DNA of 64,000 bases, from positions 372,001 to 436,000 of the forward strand of contig NZ_CP069396.1 in the NCBI RefSeq assembly GCF_016887565.1, given 5' to 3'. Below, piece by piece: positions 42,488 through 57,373 of this stretch. The position numbers and the translations under genes were made by a program. The notes below the pieces were generated by a model. The model saw only the letters and a list, made by a program, of their open reading frames with translations, was not told the DNA's origin and made no database searches. The stretch is from Archangium violaceum. Lineage in GTDB: Bacteria > Myxococcota > Myxococcia > Myxococcales > Myxococcaceae. The stretch's first letter is position 1; the number at the start of each line of letters is the position of its first letter.

Positions 42488-43015
42488 GTGGCGATCAGGA
42501 TGAGACTCGACACGATGGCGGGGGAGACGTTCCTCCGCCTGGATGGGGCGGCGCGGCAGGAGGATGCTCCTCGGCTGGCGCTGGTGACGCGCGGGGAGGA
42601 GCTCACGCGGCTGCTGGAGGGGGCGATGGCGTTCTCCTTCTCGCACGAGGTGCCGGAGCGTCCCGAGGAGGACGAGGTGGTGGAGCGCTTCCTGCGCGAC
42701 TGCGCGGAGTACGGCGACGTGCCCGGGCTGCCCGAGCCGCTGCGCGAGGAGATGGCGGAGCACTTCGGCAAGCTGCTGGAGTCGTTGTGGGGGCTGGACT
42801 GGCTGGTGTTCGGTGATGCGCGCGAGACGACGCTCCCGGGCGAGCTGCCGATGAGGGGCCGGGCGGTGACGCTGTGCCTGGCGCGCTACGACAGCCCCTC
42901 GGTGGAGATGGACGCGCGGCTGCGCCGGTACATGGCGAGCTTCAAGGAGGCGGTGGCGCGCATCCAGGGGCGCTCGGGCCCGAGCGAGGGGGGCGCGGGC
43001 GGATTGCTGCACTGA
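42488..43015 (+). CDS. Hypothetical protein
   Basis: A 175-residue acidic protein without signal peptide or membrane segment. GTG 42488 follows GGAGGGGAAC; an upstream in-frame GTG at 42461 is less likely. Patterns: RLDGAARQEDAPRLALVTRGEELTRLLEGAMAF, EDEVVERFLRDCAEYGDV, and a C-terminal helix ARLRRYMASFKEAVARIQG. It is not recognised as any family I can name. It is divergent from the lipase operon and convergent with the ankyrin gene (1 base between stops). No operon partner. Confidence 0.65.
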   Translation: MAIRMRLDTMAGETFLRLDGAARQEDAPRLALVTRGEELTRLLEGAMAFSFSHEVPERPEEDEVVERFLRDCAEYGDVPGLPEPLREEMAEHFGKLLESLWGLDWLVFGDARETTLPGELPMRGRAVTLCLARYDSPSVEMDARLRRYMASFKEAVARIQGRSGPSEGGAGGLLH

Positions 43016-43016
43016 C

Positions 43017-43862
43017 TCAGTTGCGGTCGCCACCCGGGGGCCGCGGGAAGGGCATCTCCGGTGCGAGCGGCCGGTCCTCGCCCACGGAGCCGAAGAGCTG
43101 GAGCAGGCCCGGCTTGCCATGCATGCGCGCCAGGGACAGGGCGGAGCTGGCGCGCGCGTTCTGACGGAGCGGATCCGCCCCCGCGCGCAGCAGCAGGTGG
43201 ATGCAGTCCTCATCTCCCCGCCGGGCCGCCAGCATCAACGGCGTGGTGCCCTCGGTGGTCTCCGGATCCACCTGGGCCCCGGCCGTGAGCAGCAGCTGCA
43301 CCAGCAGCGCGTGTCTCCGGTCCGCCGCGTAGTGCAGCGGGTGCCAGCCGAAGTCGTCCCGGTCCTCGAAGGGCAGGAAGGTGGAGCTGCGCGCCTCCAG
43401 GTTGGCGCCCCGGCGCAGCAGCTCCTCGGCCAGCGCGGAGTGACCCGCGAGCACGGCGCAGGTGAGGGGCGTCTTGCCGTCCGTACCGCCGTACTCGAGC
43501 GCCGCGCCCGCCTCGTCCAGCAGGTAGCCCACCAGCTCGGTGCGACCCGTGCCCGCCGCGTGCCGCAGCGCCTCACCGCGCTCGTCCTCTCCCGTCAGGG
43601 GCACGAGGAGGCGCGCCGCCTCGAGGTGGCCCCGCTCGGCCGCCAGCATCAGCGCGGTGGTGCCCCGGGTGTCCCTCACCGAGGCGCTCGCGCCGCGCAC
43701 CAGCAGCAGGCGGACCAGGGGTGCATCGCCCCGCCAGGCGGCCCACATCAGCGCCGTCATGCCCTGGGCGTCTCCCCGGGCGATGGCCCGGGGATTCTCC
43801 TCCAGCAGGGCCTCCACCGCGGCGATGTCTCCGCGGCGGACGGCGTCGAACAGGTCGGCCAT
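43017..43862 (-). CDS. Ankyrin repeat protein
   Basis: A 281-residue soluble protein made of about seven ankyrin units. Repeats can be followed as DLFDAVRRGDIAAVEALLEENP, GMTALMWAAWRGDAPLVRLLLVRGA, GTTALMLAAERGHLEAARLLV, GKTPLTCAVLAGHSALAEELLRRGANLE, GWHPLHYAADRRHALLVQLLLTAGAQVD, and GTTPLMLAARRGDEDCIHLLLRAGADP. Such proteins bind partners; none is indicated by the neighbours. One insertion (TFLPFEDRDDF) separates the repeats in the middle. ATG 43862. The gene is probably monocistronic. Confidence 0.9.
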   Translation of the reverse strand: MADLFDAVRRGDIAAVEALLEENPRAIARGDAQGMTALMWAAWRGDAPLVRLLLVRGASASVRDTRGTTALMLAAERGHLEAARLLVPLTGEDERGEALRHAAGTGRTELVGYLLDEAGAALEYGGTDGKTPLTCAVLAGHSALAEELLRRGANLEARSSTFLPFEDRDDFGWHPLHYAADRRHALLVQLLLTAGAQVDPETTEGTTPLMLAARRGDEDCIHLLLRAGADPLRQNARASSALSLARMHGKPGLLQLFGSVGEDRPLAPEMPFPRPPGGDRN

Positions 43863-43933
43863 GAAGTATCCTCCCAGGTGGGGTGACCCGTGGTGTCGGG
43901 TGGGAGTCTACGCCGGCCGGAGGGAGGCTACAC

Positions 43934-44650
43934 TCAGCGGGACTGGAGGTGCTTCACGTAGAGGGCCTCGAGCGACTGGAAGTAGCCGCGCTCCTCCCAC
44001 ATGGCGGCGGCGAGCCGCTCGGCGAGCGAGGCCACTTCCTGGTCCTCGTCCTGCTTGGGCGTGCGGGGGGCGCCGTTCCAGTTCTCGAGGGCCTTGGAGA
44101 GCTCGTCGACGAGCAGCCGGCTGCCGTCGAAGAGGCGGCGCAGGGCCTGGTTGACGGGGCGCGCGTCCAGCTCCTTGCAGGCGGCGTCGATGGCGGAGTG
44201 CACGCGGCGCGCGGTGTCCTCGGTGGCGAGGTTGAGCGCGTCGAGGTCGCCCCGCTCGAGCGCGTGCTGCAGCAGGTAGCCGTGGTGCAGGGAGAGCGAG
44301 GCCATGTCCACGCAGTCCTTCACCCAGAGGGCGGTGGCCAGGCGCCGGTAGGCCTTGCGCCAGGCGAGCCGGAGCGAGAAGAGGGCCGCCTTGCTGGCGA
44401 ACTGCTGGAGGCGGCTGCCCTGACGGGGGTAGAGGCCGGCGAGCACCGTCACCGTGCGATCCGGTGCGGACAGCGCGCGCTCGCGGAGGATGGCGCGCAC
44501 CATCTGCTCGCGCACGCGGCGCAGCGCGTACTCGTCGAGGAAGGGAACGGGGATGAGCGGGGTGAGGCCGGAGACCACGGCGTGCAGGGCCACGCGCTGC
44601 ACGCGCGGGGGCACGGCCGACGGAGAGGAAGGTGAAGCCTGGGAGGACAT
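43934..44650 (-). CDS. Hypothetical protein, helical
   Basis: A 238-residue, mostly alpha-helical protein. ATG 44650 was chosen over an in-frame start at 44728 that adds only low-complexity sequence. An early semi-hydrophobic stretch, LHAVVSGLTPLIPVPFLDEYAL, vaguely resembles YcjF/DUF697-type segments, followed by basic helices (LRLAWRKAYRRLATALWVK) and an acidic C-terminal third. There is no catalytic motif. It is on the same strand as the ankyrin gene (71-base gap), so co-transcription is possible. Function unknown. Confidence 0.6.
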   Translation of the reverse strand: MSSQASPSSPSAVPPRVQRVALHAVVSGLTPLIPVPFLDEYALRRVREQMVRAILRERALSAPDRTVTVLAGLYPRQGSRLQQFASKAALFSLRLAWRKAYRRLATALWVKDCVDMASLSLHHGYLLQHALERGDLDALNLATEDTARRVHSAIDAACKELDARPVNQALRRLFDGSRLLVDELSKALENWNGAPRTPKQDEDQEVASLAERLAAAMWEERGYFQSLEALYVKHLQSR

Positions 44651-44793
44651 AGGTTGTCGGCGGGGAGTTAGCACGGACGGGTGGGGAGCGGTGAGGCTCG
44701 CTTGCCCTCCGAGAAAAGGAGGTGTCACGCCTCGGGCATTTGCCCTCTGACCACCCTACAATCCGGGACCGCGAACCCACCTCCGAGGGATGA

Positions 44794-45276
44794 ATGCTCA
44801 CCCGCTTGTTCGGACTTCTCGTGCTGTTGGGTGCCACCAGCGCAGCCCCCGCACCGTTGACACCGTCTCCAGCGACACAGGTACAACGGCTCTACGTGGC
44901 CCAGGCTGTCACTGGGCCGCTGGGGATTTCCCAGCTCGTGTTGCAGATGCCGGACACGGTCCGGTCACAGATGCTGGCGGCACTTGCCCGGGGGAACATC
45001 CAGGGCGCCATTGCCCTCTATCAACTGGATACCGGCCGGCAGGCCATTCCTCAGTGGTTGCGGCTCTTCGAGCTTGCCTTCTCCGCCGAGAACCGCAGGC
45101 CAGGGCCGTGCATCGAGGTGGCCCGGCGCATCTCCATGGCGTTCCAGCAACTCGGTGGCGAACCCTCGTTCATCCGGTTCACGTCACAAGGCTCGAGATA
45201 CATTGCCTTCGAGATGTGTGCGGGTGAGCCACGCAGCACGGTCCAACTCACAGCCTGGACGACCTATGACCCGTGA
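44794..45276 (+). CDS. Exported small protein, possible papain-fold-like toxin remnant
   Basis: A 160-residue protein with a signal peptide (MLTRLFGLLVLLGATSAAPAP). The middle is a helical region (LGISQLVLQMPDTVRSQML, RGNIQGAIALYQLD). The end, GPCIEVARRISMAFQQLGGEPSFIRFTSQG, has the C-x-x-V-A look of the catalytic cysteine helix in papain-fold bacterial toxins, but no histidine exists anywhere in the protein, so it would be inactive or the resemblance is accidental. A TACAAT box lies at 44756, 38 bases upstream of the ATG. Its stop overlaps the next gene by 11 bases, a toxin-immunity-like arrangement. Confidence 0.5.
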   Translation: MLTRLFGLLVLLGATSAAPAPLTPSPATQVQRLYVAQAVTGPLGISQLVLQMPDTVRSQMLAALARGNIQGAIALYQLDTGRQAIPQWLRLFELAFSAENRRPGPCIEVARRISMAFQQLGGEPSFIRFTSQGSRYIAFEMCAGEPRSTVQLTAWTTYDP

Positions 45277-45667
45277 GCCGGAAACCAGCGTCAAGGTCGT
45301 CCCGTTGCCCGAGGAGTGGCGTGGCCGGTTCGTGTCCCTCATCGATGTCCTGCTGCGCATCCGCTCCGAGCATGCACGCGGCAGACCCCTGGGCTTCTTC
45401 TTCGGGGGAATGGAGACGACCCAGGCGGTGGCCGCATTCGAGACCGGTTACCGGGCGTGCTGCCGGTACCAGGGCATGGAGGACGCCTGGTACGAGGCGT
45501 TCAGTCACTGGCTGTTCAAGAAGGAGCTCTCCTCGGAGGGTTGGCACACGAGGTACCTCGCCGAATGTGGAGGGAACCACCCGAAGGCCATCCATAGGTA
45601 CCTGGACACCGTGGCCGAGTTCGCCGCCCAGAACCCCGCTCCCCCTGAGGTCAAGGTCGTGGGCTGA
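45266..45667 (+). CDS. Small cytoplasmic protein coupled to 44794 gene, possible immunity protein
   Basis: A 133-residue protein without signal peptide. ATG 45266 lies inside the 3' end of the previous gene (11-base overlap). Patterns include VVPLPEEWRGRFVSLIDVLL, GRPLGFFFGGMETTQAVAAFETGYRACCRYQG and KKELSSEGWHTRYLAECGGNHPKAIHRYLDTVAEF. It is rich in aromatics and helical. It does not match a family I can name. The overlap with an exported partner and the size suggest an immunity protein, but the evidence is positional only. Convergent with the Ser/Thr kinase gene 51 bases on. Confidence 0.55.
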   Translation: MTREPETSVKVVPLPEEWRGRFVSLIDVLLRIRSEHARGRPLGFFFGGMETTQAVAAFETGYRACCRYQGMEDAWYEAFSHWLFKKELSSEGWHTRYLAECGGNHPKAIHRYLDTVAEFAAQNPAPPEVKVVG

Positions 45668-45718
45668 ATCCCGTCCGGGTGGTGTGCCACGTTTCGGGCG
45701 GCCTCCCTCCCGAGAGGT

Positions 45719-47608
<1,890 letters not shown>

Positions 47609-47820
47609 GAAAGGCCCAATGGGGGAGCTCCCCCCGGGAGCTCCCGACCCACGCTGGAGTTGAGCAGTGGAGGCATTTTGTCATGAACCGCTCGCGCGTG
47701 CTCGGGGGAGCGGGCCCTTTCGCGGGGTGGGGTTGTGCTCGCTACCGGACAGTCCGCGGAGGAATGGGAGAGACGCCGGGTATGTTCGCGGCCCACACAC
47801 GAGGAACAGGGGGACAGGAG

Positions 47821-48603
47821 ATGAAGGGAATCGCGGGCAAGGTGGCAGTGGTGACGGGGGGGAGTTCGGGGATTGGGCTGGCGACGGCGCGGGAGCTGGG
47901 GAAGGCGGGGGCGAAGGTGGCGCTGGTGGCGAGGACGCGGGAGCGGGGGGAGGCGGCGGAGCGGGCGCTGAGGGAGGAGGGGGTGGAGGCGCTCTACGTG
48001 CAGGCGGACATGGGGAAGGGCGAGGACGTGAGGAGGATGGTGGAGACGGTGGTGGGGAAGTGGGACCGGCTGGACCTGGCGGTGAACAACGCGGCGCTGG
48101 GGGACATGCAGCTGGTGCCGCTGACGGAGCTGAGCGAGGAGGAGTTCGACCGGGTGTTGGGGGTGGACCTGAGGGGTGTGTGGCTGTGCATGAAGTACGA
48201 GATACCGGCGATGGTGAAGGCGGGGGGAGGGGCGATCGTGAACGTGTCGTCGGTGAACGGGCTGTCGGGGACGCCGATGGGGTCGGCCTACGTGGCGGCG
48301 AAGCACGGGATGCACGGGCTGAGCAAGACGGCGGCGCTGGAGTTCGCGAAGGAGGGGGTGCGGGTGAACGTGGTGTGCCCCGGGGCGCACCGCACGCCGA
48401 TGCTGGAGGGGGTGTTCGAGAGGATTTCTCCGGGGGCGCCGGAGAGGGCGGAAACGCAGTACTACCTGCCGAGGATTCCGATGGGGCGGATTGGAAGGCC
48501 GGAGGAGGCGGGCAAGGCGATCGCGTGGCTGTTGTCGGAGGACGCGTCGTACGTGAATGGCTGCGTGATGACGGTGGATGGAGGAATGATGGCGGGCCTG
48601 TGA
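47821..48603 (+). CDS. SDR family oxidoreductase
   Basis: A 260-residue short-chain dehydrogenase. VVTGGSSGIGLATARELG, NNAALGDMQ, NVSSVNGLSGTPMGSAY and the catalytic YVAAKHGMHGLSK are all present, with PGAHRTPM near the substrate loop and GRPEEAGKAIAWLLSEDASYVNG at the C-terminal end. Arg after the second strand (LVARTRER) suggests NADP(H). ATG 47821 follows GGGGGACAGGAG; the frame is open up to 47683, but that part does not fit the family. It is followed by a hairpin repeat and converges on the AGPS-like gene. Substrate unknown. Confidence 0.9.
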   Translation: MKGIAGKVAVVTGGSSGIGLATARELGKAGAKVALVARTRERGEAAERALREEGVEALYVQADMGKGEDVRRMVETVVGKWDRLDLAVNNAALGDMQLVPLTELSEEEFDRVLGVDLRGVWLCMKYEIPAMVKAGGGAIVNVSSVNGLSGTPMGSAYVAAKHGMHGLSKTAALEFAKEGVRVNVVCPGAHRTPMLEGVFERISPGAPERAETQYYLPRIPMGRIGRPEEAGKAIAWLLSEDASYVNGCVMTVDGGMMAGL

Positions 48604-48633
48604 GCGACACTCCCTCCCCCTCCTTCTTCCCCT

Positions 48634-48670
48634 CCCTCTCCCTCTGGGAGAGGGTCGGGGTGAGGGTCTA
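48634..48670 (+). repeat. Hairpin repeat R5
   Basis: CCCTCTCCC...GGGAGAGGG followed by TCGGGGTGAGGGTCTA. It begins 31 bases after the SDR stop in the same orientation and ends four bases before the convergent AGPS-like gene's stop, so it could serve as a terminator between two converging genes. Confidence 0.75.
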
Positions 48671-48673
48671 CCG

Positions 48674-50283
48674 TCAGGGCCCCACGAGGACACCGGGGTT
48701 GAGAATCCCCTGAGGATCCAGCGCCCCCTTCACGGCCTTCAGTGCGAGCGCGAAGGGCTCTGGGCGCTCGCGGTCGTACCAGGGGCGGTGCAACCGTCCC
48801 ACGGCGTGGTGATGCGTGATGGTGCCCCCGTGAGCCATCACCGCGTCGCTGGCGGCCTGCTTCAGCGCCATCCACTGCGCCAGCTCACCGCCGGGCTTCG
48901 CCGGGCCGATGAACGTGTAATAGGGCGCGGGCCCATCCGGGTAGACGTGGGTGAAGCGGCAACTCACCGAGCCACCGCCGCAGATGCGCTCCAGGGCACC
49001 GCGCATGGACTCCAGGATGGAACCGTGGAGCTCGTCGAACCGGTCCCACGTGCACGCGGTCTCGAAGGTGTCGGCGATGACGCCGAGGCTCACCATGACG
49101 TTCTGCAGATACGGCGCTTCGATGAAGGCCGAGCGCCAGCTGTCGGCCGCGCCACCGGCACGCGCCTGGGAACCCATCTCCTCGGAGCGATAGCGGGCGC
49201 CCTCGCGGCACTCGCCCCCGTGCGAGGCGGTGATGGCGAGGGCGCGCTCCATCTTCGCCTGCTGCGGATGGTCGGCGGACTCGAAGGCGAGCACGAGCAC
49301 ACAGGAGCCATCACCCGTCACGCCATTGAGGAAGGACTCCTGTGCGTCGAGGAGGCGGCAGTTGGAGGGATGCAGTCCGGACTGGGAGAGCTCACGAACG
49401 GCGCGGGCGCCGGAGGTGAAGTCGGGGAAGTGGACGCTGGCGTTGGCGCGGAAGCGGGGGCGGGCCTGGACGCGCACCCAGGCCTCGGTGATGACACCGA
49501 GCGTGCCCTCGGAGCCGAGCACGAGCCTGTCCGGAGCGGGGCCGGCGCCGGAGGCGGGAAGACGGCGCGTCTCGTAGAGGCCGCGCGGGGTGAGCATGCG
49601 GGTGGACTGCACCAGGTCGTCGATGTGCGTGTAGAGCGTGGCGAAGTGGCCCCCGGCGCGCGTGGCGATCCACCCGCCGAGGGTGGAGAACTCGAAGGAC
49701 TGGGGGAAGTGGCGCAGGGTGAAGCCATGGGAAGCGAGCTGCGCCTCGAGCACGGGACCGGTGGCGCCGGCCTGGATGCGAGCGGCGCGCGAGACGGGAT
49801 CCACCTCGACGACGCGGTCCATTCCACGCATGTCGAGGGACACGGCGCCGCGGAAGCCGTCACCGATGGCGGCCTCGACGCCTCGCACGACGCTGGTGCC
49901 TCCGCCGAAGGGGATGAGGGCCACGCGGTGGTTGCCGCACCAGTCCATGACGGCGCGCACGTCCTCCTCGGTGCGGGGGCGGGCGACGAAGTCGGGAGCG
50001 GAGGAGAAGTCCCCGTGGAATCCGCGCACGAGGTCCCCATAGCCCTTGCCATAGGTATGCGCGGCGCGGTCGGTGTCCTCGACCGAGCAGAGCGCGGCCA
50101 GCGCCTCTGGCGGAGCGACACGGGGACGCGGGAGGCGCAGGGCGTCGAGCGCGGCGGGCTCACGGGGCTCCAGCGGGGGCCCACCGAGGAGCGCGGAGAC
50201 CTGCTCCCCGAGGGCACGGCGTGCCTCGGCCTCGGGGAACTTGTCCGCGTAGCCCCAGCCCCAGATGCTCGTCGCGCGAGTGC

Positions 50284-50287
<4 letters not shown>
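48674..50287 (-). CDS. FAD-binding oxidase, alkylglycerone-phosphate synthase-like
   Basis: A 537-residue vanillyl-alcohol-oxidase-fold protein. The N-terminus (SIWGWGYADKF) and FAD-binding segments (IPFGGGTSVVRGVE, FSTLGGWIATRAGGH, LVLGSEGTLGVITEAWVRV) are complete, and the C-terminal GTITHHHAVGRLHRPWY has the HHH motif of alkyl-DHAP synthases. Those enzymes make ether lipids by replacing an acyl with an alkyl chain. In myxobacteria such lipids signal during development, so this gene may belong there. ATG 50287 overlaps the kinase stop by 4 bases (ATGA), so translation is coupled to the upstream kinase. A close relative in the same fold (lactate or glycolate oxidase) is less likely because of the HHH motif. 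Confidence 0.85.
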
Positions 50288-53976
<3,689 letters not shown>

Positions 53977-54033
53977 GCGGGGCGGAGCATGGCAGAACCC
54001 GCGGGGCCACCTCAAATCAACCGCCGGGAGACG

Positions 54034-57000
54034 TCATGCATCGGCGCTCCAACTCCAGATGACGCGGCCGTCCTTCAGGTCGAAGTCCAGGTCGAGCACG
54101 GTGGCCATGAGCGGCTCGGCCTCGGGTGGAGTGCCCAGCTCCTGGGCCAGGTCGTGGGAGTGGTGTGACTGGAAGCGGAGGGTGAAGTCCCTCGGGAGGA
54201 GCCCTCCGGACTCGAAGTGGGAGAAGACGAAGGGGGCTTCCACGATGGCCTGGTAGCAGGCGTTGGAGGTCTGCTCGGCATCCCGGAACTGCTTGAGGAA
54301 GAGCAGGGCCTGTGGCTTGCGGAGGGCGGCCGCCAGGTTCTCCACGCGGACGAGTGGCACCAGCTTCTCGACGATCTCCGAGAAGGCGTCCGTGTCGTTG
54401 TCGAAGCGGTCGTTGCCCGTGGGACGCTCCAGGGGCTTGTCGCCATGACGGCGGATGCTGAGCACCTCGCGCATGTCGGCGCGCTGTCCCAGCTGGCTCA
54501 CCACCTGGGTCTGCACGGAGAAGTTCGCTGGCTGTCCCCAGTCCTCGGGCATGGAGACGCGGCCCATTTGCTTGGCGAAGCCGTAGATCTCCCGTCCCAC
54601 GGCCATGGCCACGCCCGTGTCCACGAAGAGGTGGGGAGCGAACAGCAGCAGCCGGTCCGCCTGGAACTCGCCGTCCACCATCTTCCCGCCGACGACGGGA
54701 ATGGTGATGCCGATCTCCCGCTCCTTCATGGAGCCCCAGCGGTTGAACTCCGGGTCCAGGGACACCGACTCGTCGATGCGGGCGCACTGCAGGACGGCGA
54801 AGCCGCCCAGTGGCCGGTACTCAGCCACGTCCTGCAAGTCATTGAAGTAGACGTCGCACAGCTGCTTGAGCTTGTCGTAGTCGCACTCCAGGAAGAAGGA
54901 GTGCAGGCGCGTGCGGCCCTGGCGGAAGGGGCCGCGCCAGGTGGCGAGCCCGCCGCGCTCCACATAGGTGGGAAGACGCCGACGGGGGAGAGGGGCGGGT
55001 TGCCGCAAGACCGTGCGAAGCTCCGGGAGACGCAGCTTCCGCTGGAGAGCATTCGCGGCCTGCTGACCGGCCATGACGGCCGCCTCCACGCACCCGGTGT
55101 TGAGGGGGGTGCGCACCCAGTCCCCGGCGAGCAGGAGGTTGTCGTAGCCGGACTCGTCCGCGCCGAGCCGGTTCGCGGTGCTGCCCGGCGGTGTCAGCAC
55201 GTAGCGGTCCGAAGGGTGCGTGCTGGCCCGGTGGTACTCGGCCATCACATCCGGGGGCATGGGGGGGGCAGGCGGCTCCTCACCGTCAGTGGAGGTGTCA
55301 GGCTTCGTGGCTTCCCTCAGGACGATGGTCGGATTCGCATTCTCCGGCCAGACGGTGGGCCGGAACTTCGCGAGCCAGTCTCGGGCGGTGGTTTTGACTT
55401 CTCCCTTCGGACGGAGTGACGATACGTGGCTCAGGGAGCTCACGGGCTTGTCCACCGGACCGTCCTCGCTCCTCACCTCCTCCAGCGGGCCGCACAGGTA
55501 GACGAGTGAACGGGGCCTGTGCGCGGGGTCCCACTTCTCCGTCGCGAGCACCTGGCTGCTGTCGGCCCAGGTGTCGAAGGGAGCCGGGCAGCAGGCCAGC
55601 ACTCCACCCTTGCGCTTCCAGCGGGCATCGTCCTCCAGCGACCGGGAGAACCAGAACTGTGAGGTCTGGGTCGCGGTGGTGGTGGCGGAGGTGACCATCT
55701 GGCGCAGGCGCGGGCTGTGCTCGAGCAGCTCGGTGCAGAGCGGCGTGAGCGCCCCCACGGAGATGGACAGCACGGCCACGTCGAAGTCCCTGCCCAGCTC
55801 GAGCGTCCTGCTCTCGGCATGCTTCTTCCACTGCCTCCATTCGCCCTGGGGTGCCTCGAAGTCGTATCCGGCCTTCTTCAGTTCGTCCGCGTCCTGGAGC
55901 TGCTCGTAGAGGGGGGCAGCCGGCCAGCACGGCAGCCCGTCCACGTCGATGAGCGGGTTGTACTCCGTGCCCGCGAGTGCCACCTGCCGGGTGACGTCGA
56001 TGGCGGCGACGCGCTGGCGGTCCTCGGACAGGCGGAGCGAGTCCACGGAGTGGAAGAACTCGAAGCGAACGCCGCGCTTCTCGAGGGCGAGGTACAGGGG
56101 GGCGATGACGACCTCGCCCATGCCCGCCTTCATCTTGAAGTAGAGGTGCTCCGTGTAGTCGAGCATCCGCAGCAGGCCCTGGAGCGCGGCACCGGCCGCG
56201 AGCTTCCCCGGGCTGCTGAAGGTGAGGTTGTACCCGGCCTGGACGATGGGCGACTCACAGGCCTCGGGCCTCGCGCCGTGCTCGCGCAGCCACGCGCGGA
56301 AGTCCCAGGCATCGAGCGGGCTCAGGTCGGCATCCGGCTCCTGGAGCCCTTCGCGGGCCAGTCCGAAGGCGATGGTGATGCCCAGGTTGATGAGGATGGC
56401 ATTGCGGCGCCCCTCGTCGTCCTGGGTGAAGCGGGGCCGGGCCTTCTCCCACTGCTCCTCGCGGGCGCGCTCGAGGGTCTCGGTGAGCGAGGTGCGCAGG
56501 GACACGGCCTTGTCCGGAGACTCGGCGCGGGCCCGTGTGAGCAGCGCGTAGGCCACCAGGGGAAGGCTTCCGTCACGTGGGAGGCCGTGGGTCAGCGGGT
56601 CGGGCCGCAGGATGTTGCTCACGTGCTTCTGGATGAGCCCCGCGCCGTCCTCGTCTGGCCCGGGCATTCCCAGGGAGGGTCCCATGCGCTCCAACAGCAA
56701 CCGCGTCAGGCGCTCGGGGTCGCTCTCCTGCCGGGCCCCTGACAACAGGTCATTCCACTTGGAGTCGAGCCCTTTCAACCGCGAGGCGAAGTCCTGGCCG
56801 AGCGGCTTCTTGCGCGGCTTGAACTTCAGCGGCCAGATGCGCTGCTCGCCCTTCACGTCCTCCAGGAAGTGGATGTCGTCATGGGCCTCGAAGGCCTGCT
56901 CCACCGTCGCGAAGGGCGCTCCGGGGCGGCGCCCCAATTCCTTGTAACACTGCCCGAGCATGCCCAGGGCCTGCTCGTAGAAGCCCATGAAGACGTGGAA

Positions 57001-57207
57001 GCCGTGCTCCTCGCTGCGCAGGCCCTGCCCCTCGTCCCTGTTGCGCCCGCTGGCGCCCTTGCCGCCCAGGCGCCAGCCCTGCTGGTAGAGGGTGATTTCA
57101 TACTGCTGCTTCCAGCCAGGCTGGCGGGTCAGCTCGAAGGCTGCGGCGAGCCCGGCCATACCACCACCCAGGATGGCGATCTTCTTCGGCTTCGAAGCCT
57201 GAGGCAT
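54034..57207 (-). CDS. Fusion of FAD/NAD(P)-dependent oxidoreductase and acetoacetate-decarboxylase-like domain
   Basis: A 1057-residue protein. The N-terminal 720 residues form a flavin amine-oxidase/phytoene-desaturase-like oxidoreductase: IAILGGGMAGLAAAFELT with WRLGGKGASGRN, and a C-terminal FAD segment NLLLAGDWVRTPLNTGCVEAAVMAGQQAA. After about residue 790 comes an acetoacetate-decarboxylase-like domain (GGFAVLQCARID, GSMKEREIGITIPVVGG, LLLFAPHLFVDTGVAMAVGREIYGFAKQMG). ATG 57207 follows GGAGGGG. A candidate sigma-54 promoter lies about 70 bases upstream at 57279-57294, and a sigma-54 activator is divergent from it. The order oxidase then decarboxylase suggests oxidative tailoring of a polyketide or terpenoid-like compound. 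Substrate unknown. Confidence 0.8.
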   Translation of the reverse strand: MPQASKPKKIAILGGGMAGLAAAFELTRQPGWKQQYEITLYQQGWRLGGKGASGRNRDEGQGLRSEEHGFHVFMGFYEQALGMLGQCYKELGRRPGAPFATVEQAFEAHDDIHFLEDVKGEQRIWPLKFKPRKKPLGQDFASRLKGLDSKWNDLLSGARQESDPERLTRLLLERMGPSLGMPGPDEDGAGLIQKHVSNILRPDPLTHGLPRDGSLPLVAYALLTRARAESPDKAVSLRTSLTETLERAREEQWEKARPRFTQDDEGRRNAILINLGITIAFGLAREGLQEPDADLSPLDAWDFRAWLREHGARPEACESPIVQAGYNLTFSSPGKLAAGAALQGLLRMLDYTEHLYFKMKAGMGEVVIAPLYLALEKRGVRFEFFHSVDSLRLSEDRQRVAAIDVTRQVALAGTEYNPLIDVDGLPCWPAAPLYEQLQDADELKKAGYDFEAPQGEWRQWKKHAESRTLELGRDFDVAVLSISVGALTPLCTELLEHSPRLRQMVTSATTTATQTSQFWFSRSLEDDARWKRKGGVLACCPAPFDTWADSSQVLATEKWDPAHRPRSLVYLCGPLEEVRSEDGPVDKPVSSLSHVSSLRPKGEVKTTARDWLAKFRPTVWPENANPTIVLREATKPDTSTDGEEPPAPPMPPDVMAEYHRASTHPSDRYVLTPPGSTANRLGADESGYDNLLLAGDWVRTPLNTGCVEAAVMAGQQAANALQRKLRLPELRTVLRQPAPLPRRRLPTYVERGGLATWRGPFRQGRTRLHSFFLECDYDKLKQLCDVYFNDLQDVAEYRPLGGFAVLQCARIDESVSLDPEFNRWGSMKEREIGITIPVVGGKMVDGEFQADRLLLFAPHLFVDTGVAMAVGREIYGFAKQMGRVSMPEDWGQPANFSVQTQVVSQLGQRADMREVLSIRRHGDKPLERPTGNDRFDNDTDAFSEIVEKLVPLVRVENLAAALRKPQALLFLKQFRDAEQTSNACYQAIVEAPFVFSHFESGGLLPRDFTLRFQSHHSHDLAQELGTPPEAEPLMATVLDLDFDLKDGRVIWSWSADA

Positions 57208-57278
57208 GTCTGTCTTTCCCCTCCGTGAGGAGCCCGGGAGCGGGCCCTCGCGCCGTGGAGTGGCGCGCGGGTGCCTTC

Positions 57279-57294
57279 AGCAAGGGACACGCCA
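57279..57294 (-). promoter_or_regulatory. Candidate sigma-54 promoter of the fusion gene
   Basis: On the reverse strand TGGCGTGTCCCTTGCT matches TGGCACGNNNNTTGCW except for two bases (GT for AC), with the GG and GC dinucleotides 10 bases apart. The start would be near 57268, giving a leader of about 61 bases before the ATG at 57207. The divergent neighbour encodes an activator of exactly this sigma factor. Confidence 0.6.
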
Positions 57295-57373
57295 TCCTGG
57301 ACCTTCCCTCTTGGAGGATGAGACGGCGTCCCCAGGCTCGTGCCGGTTGGCGTATCATGGAGACGCGGCTGCG

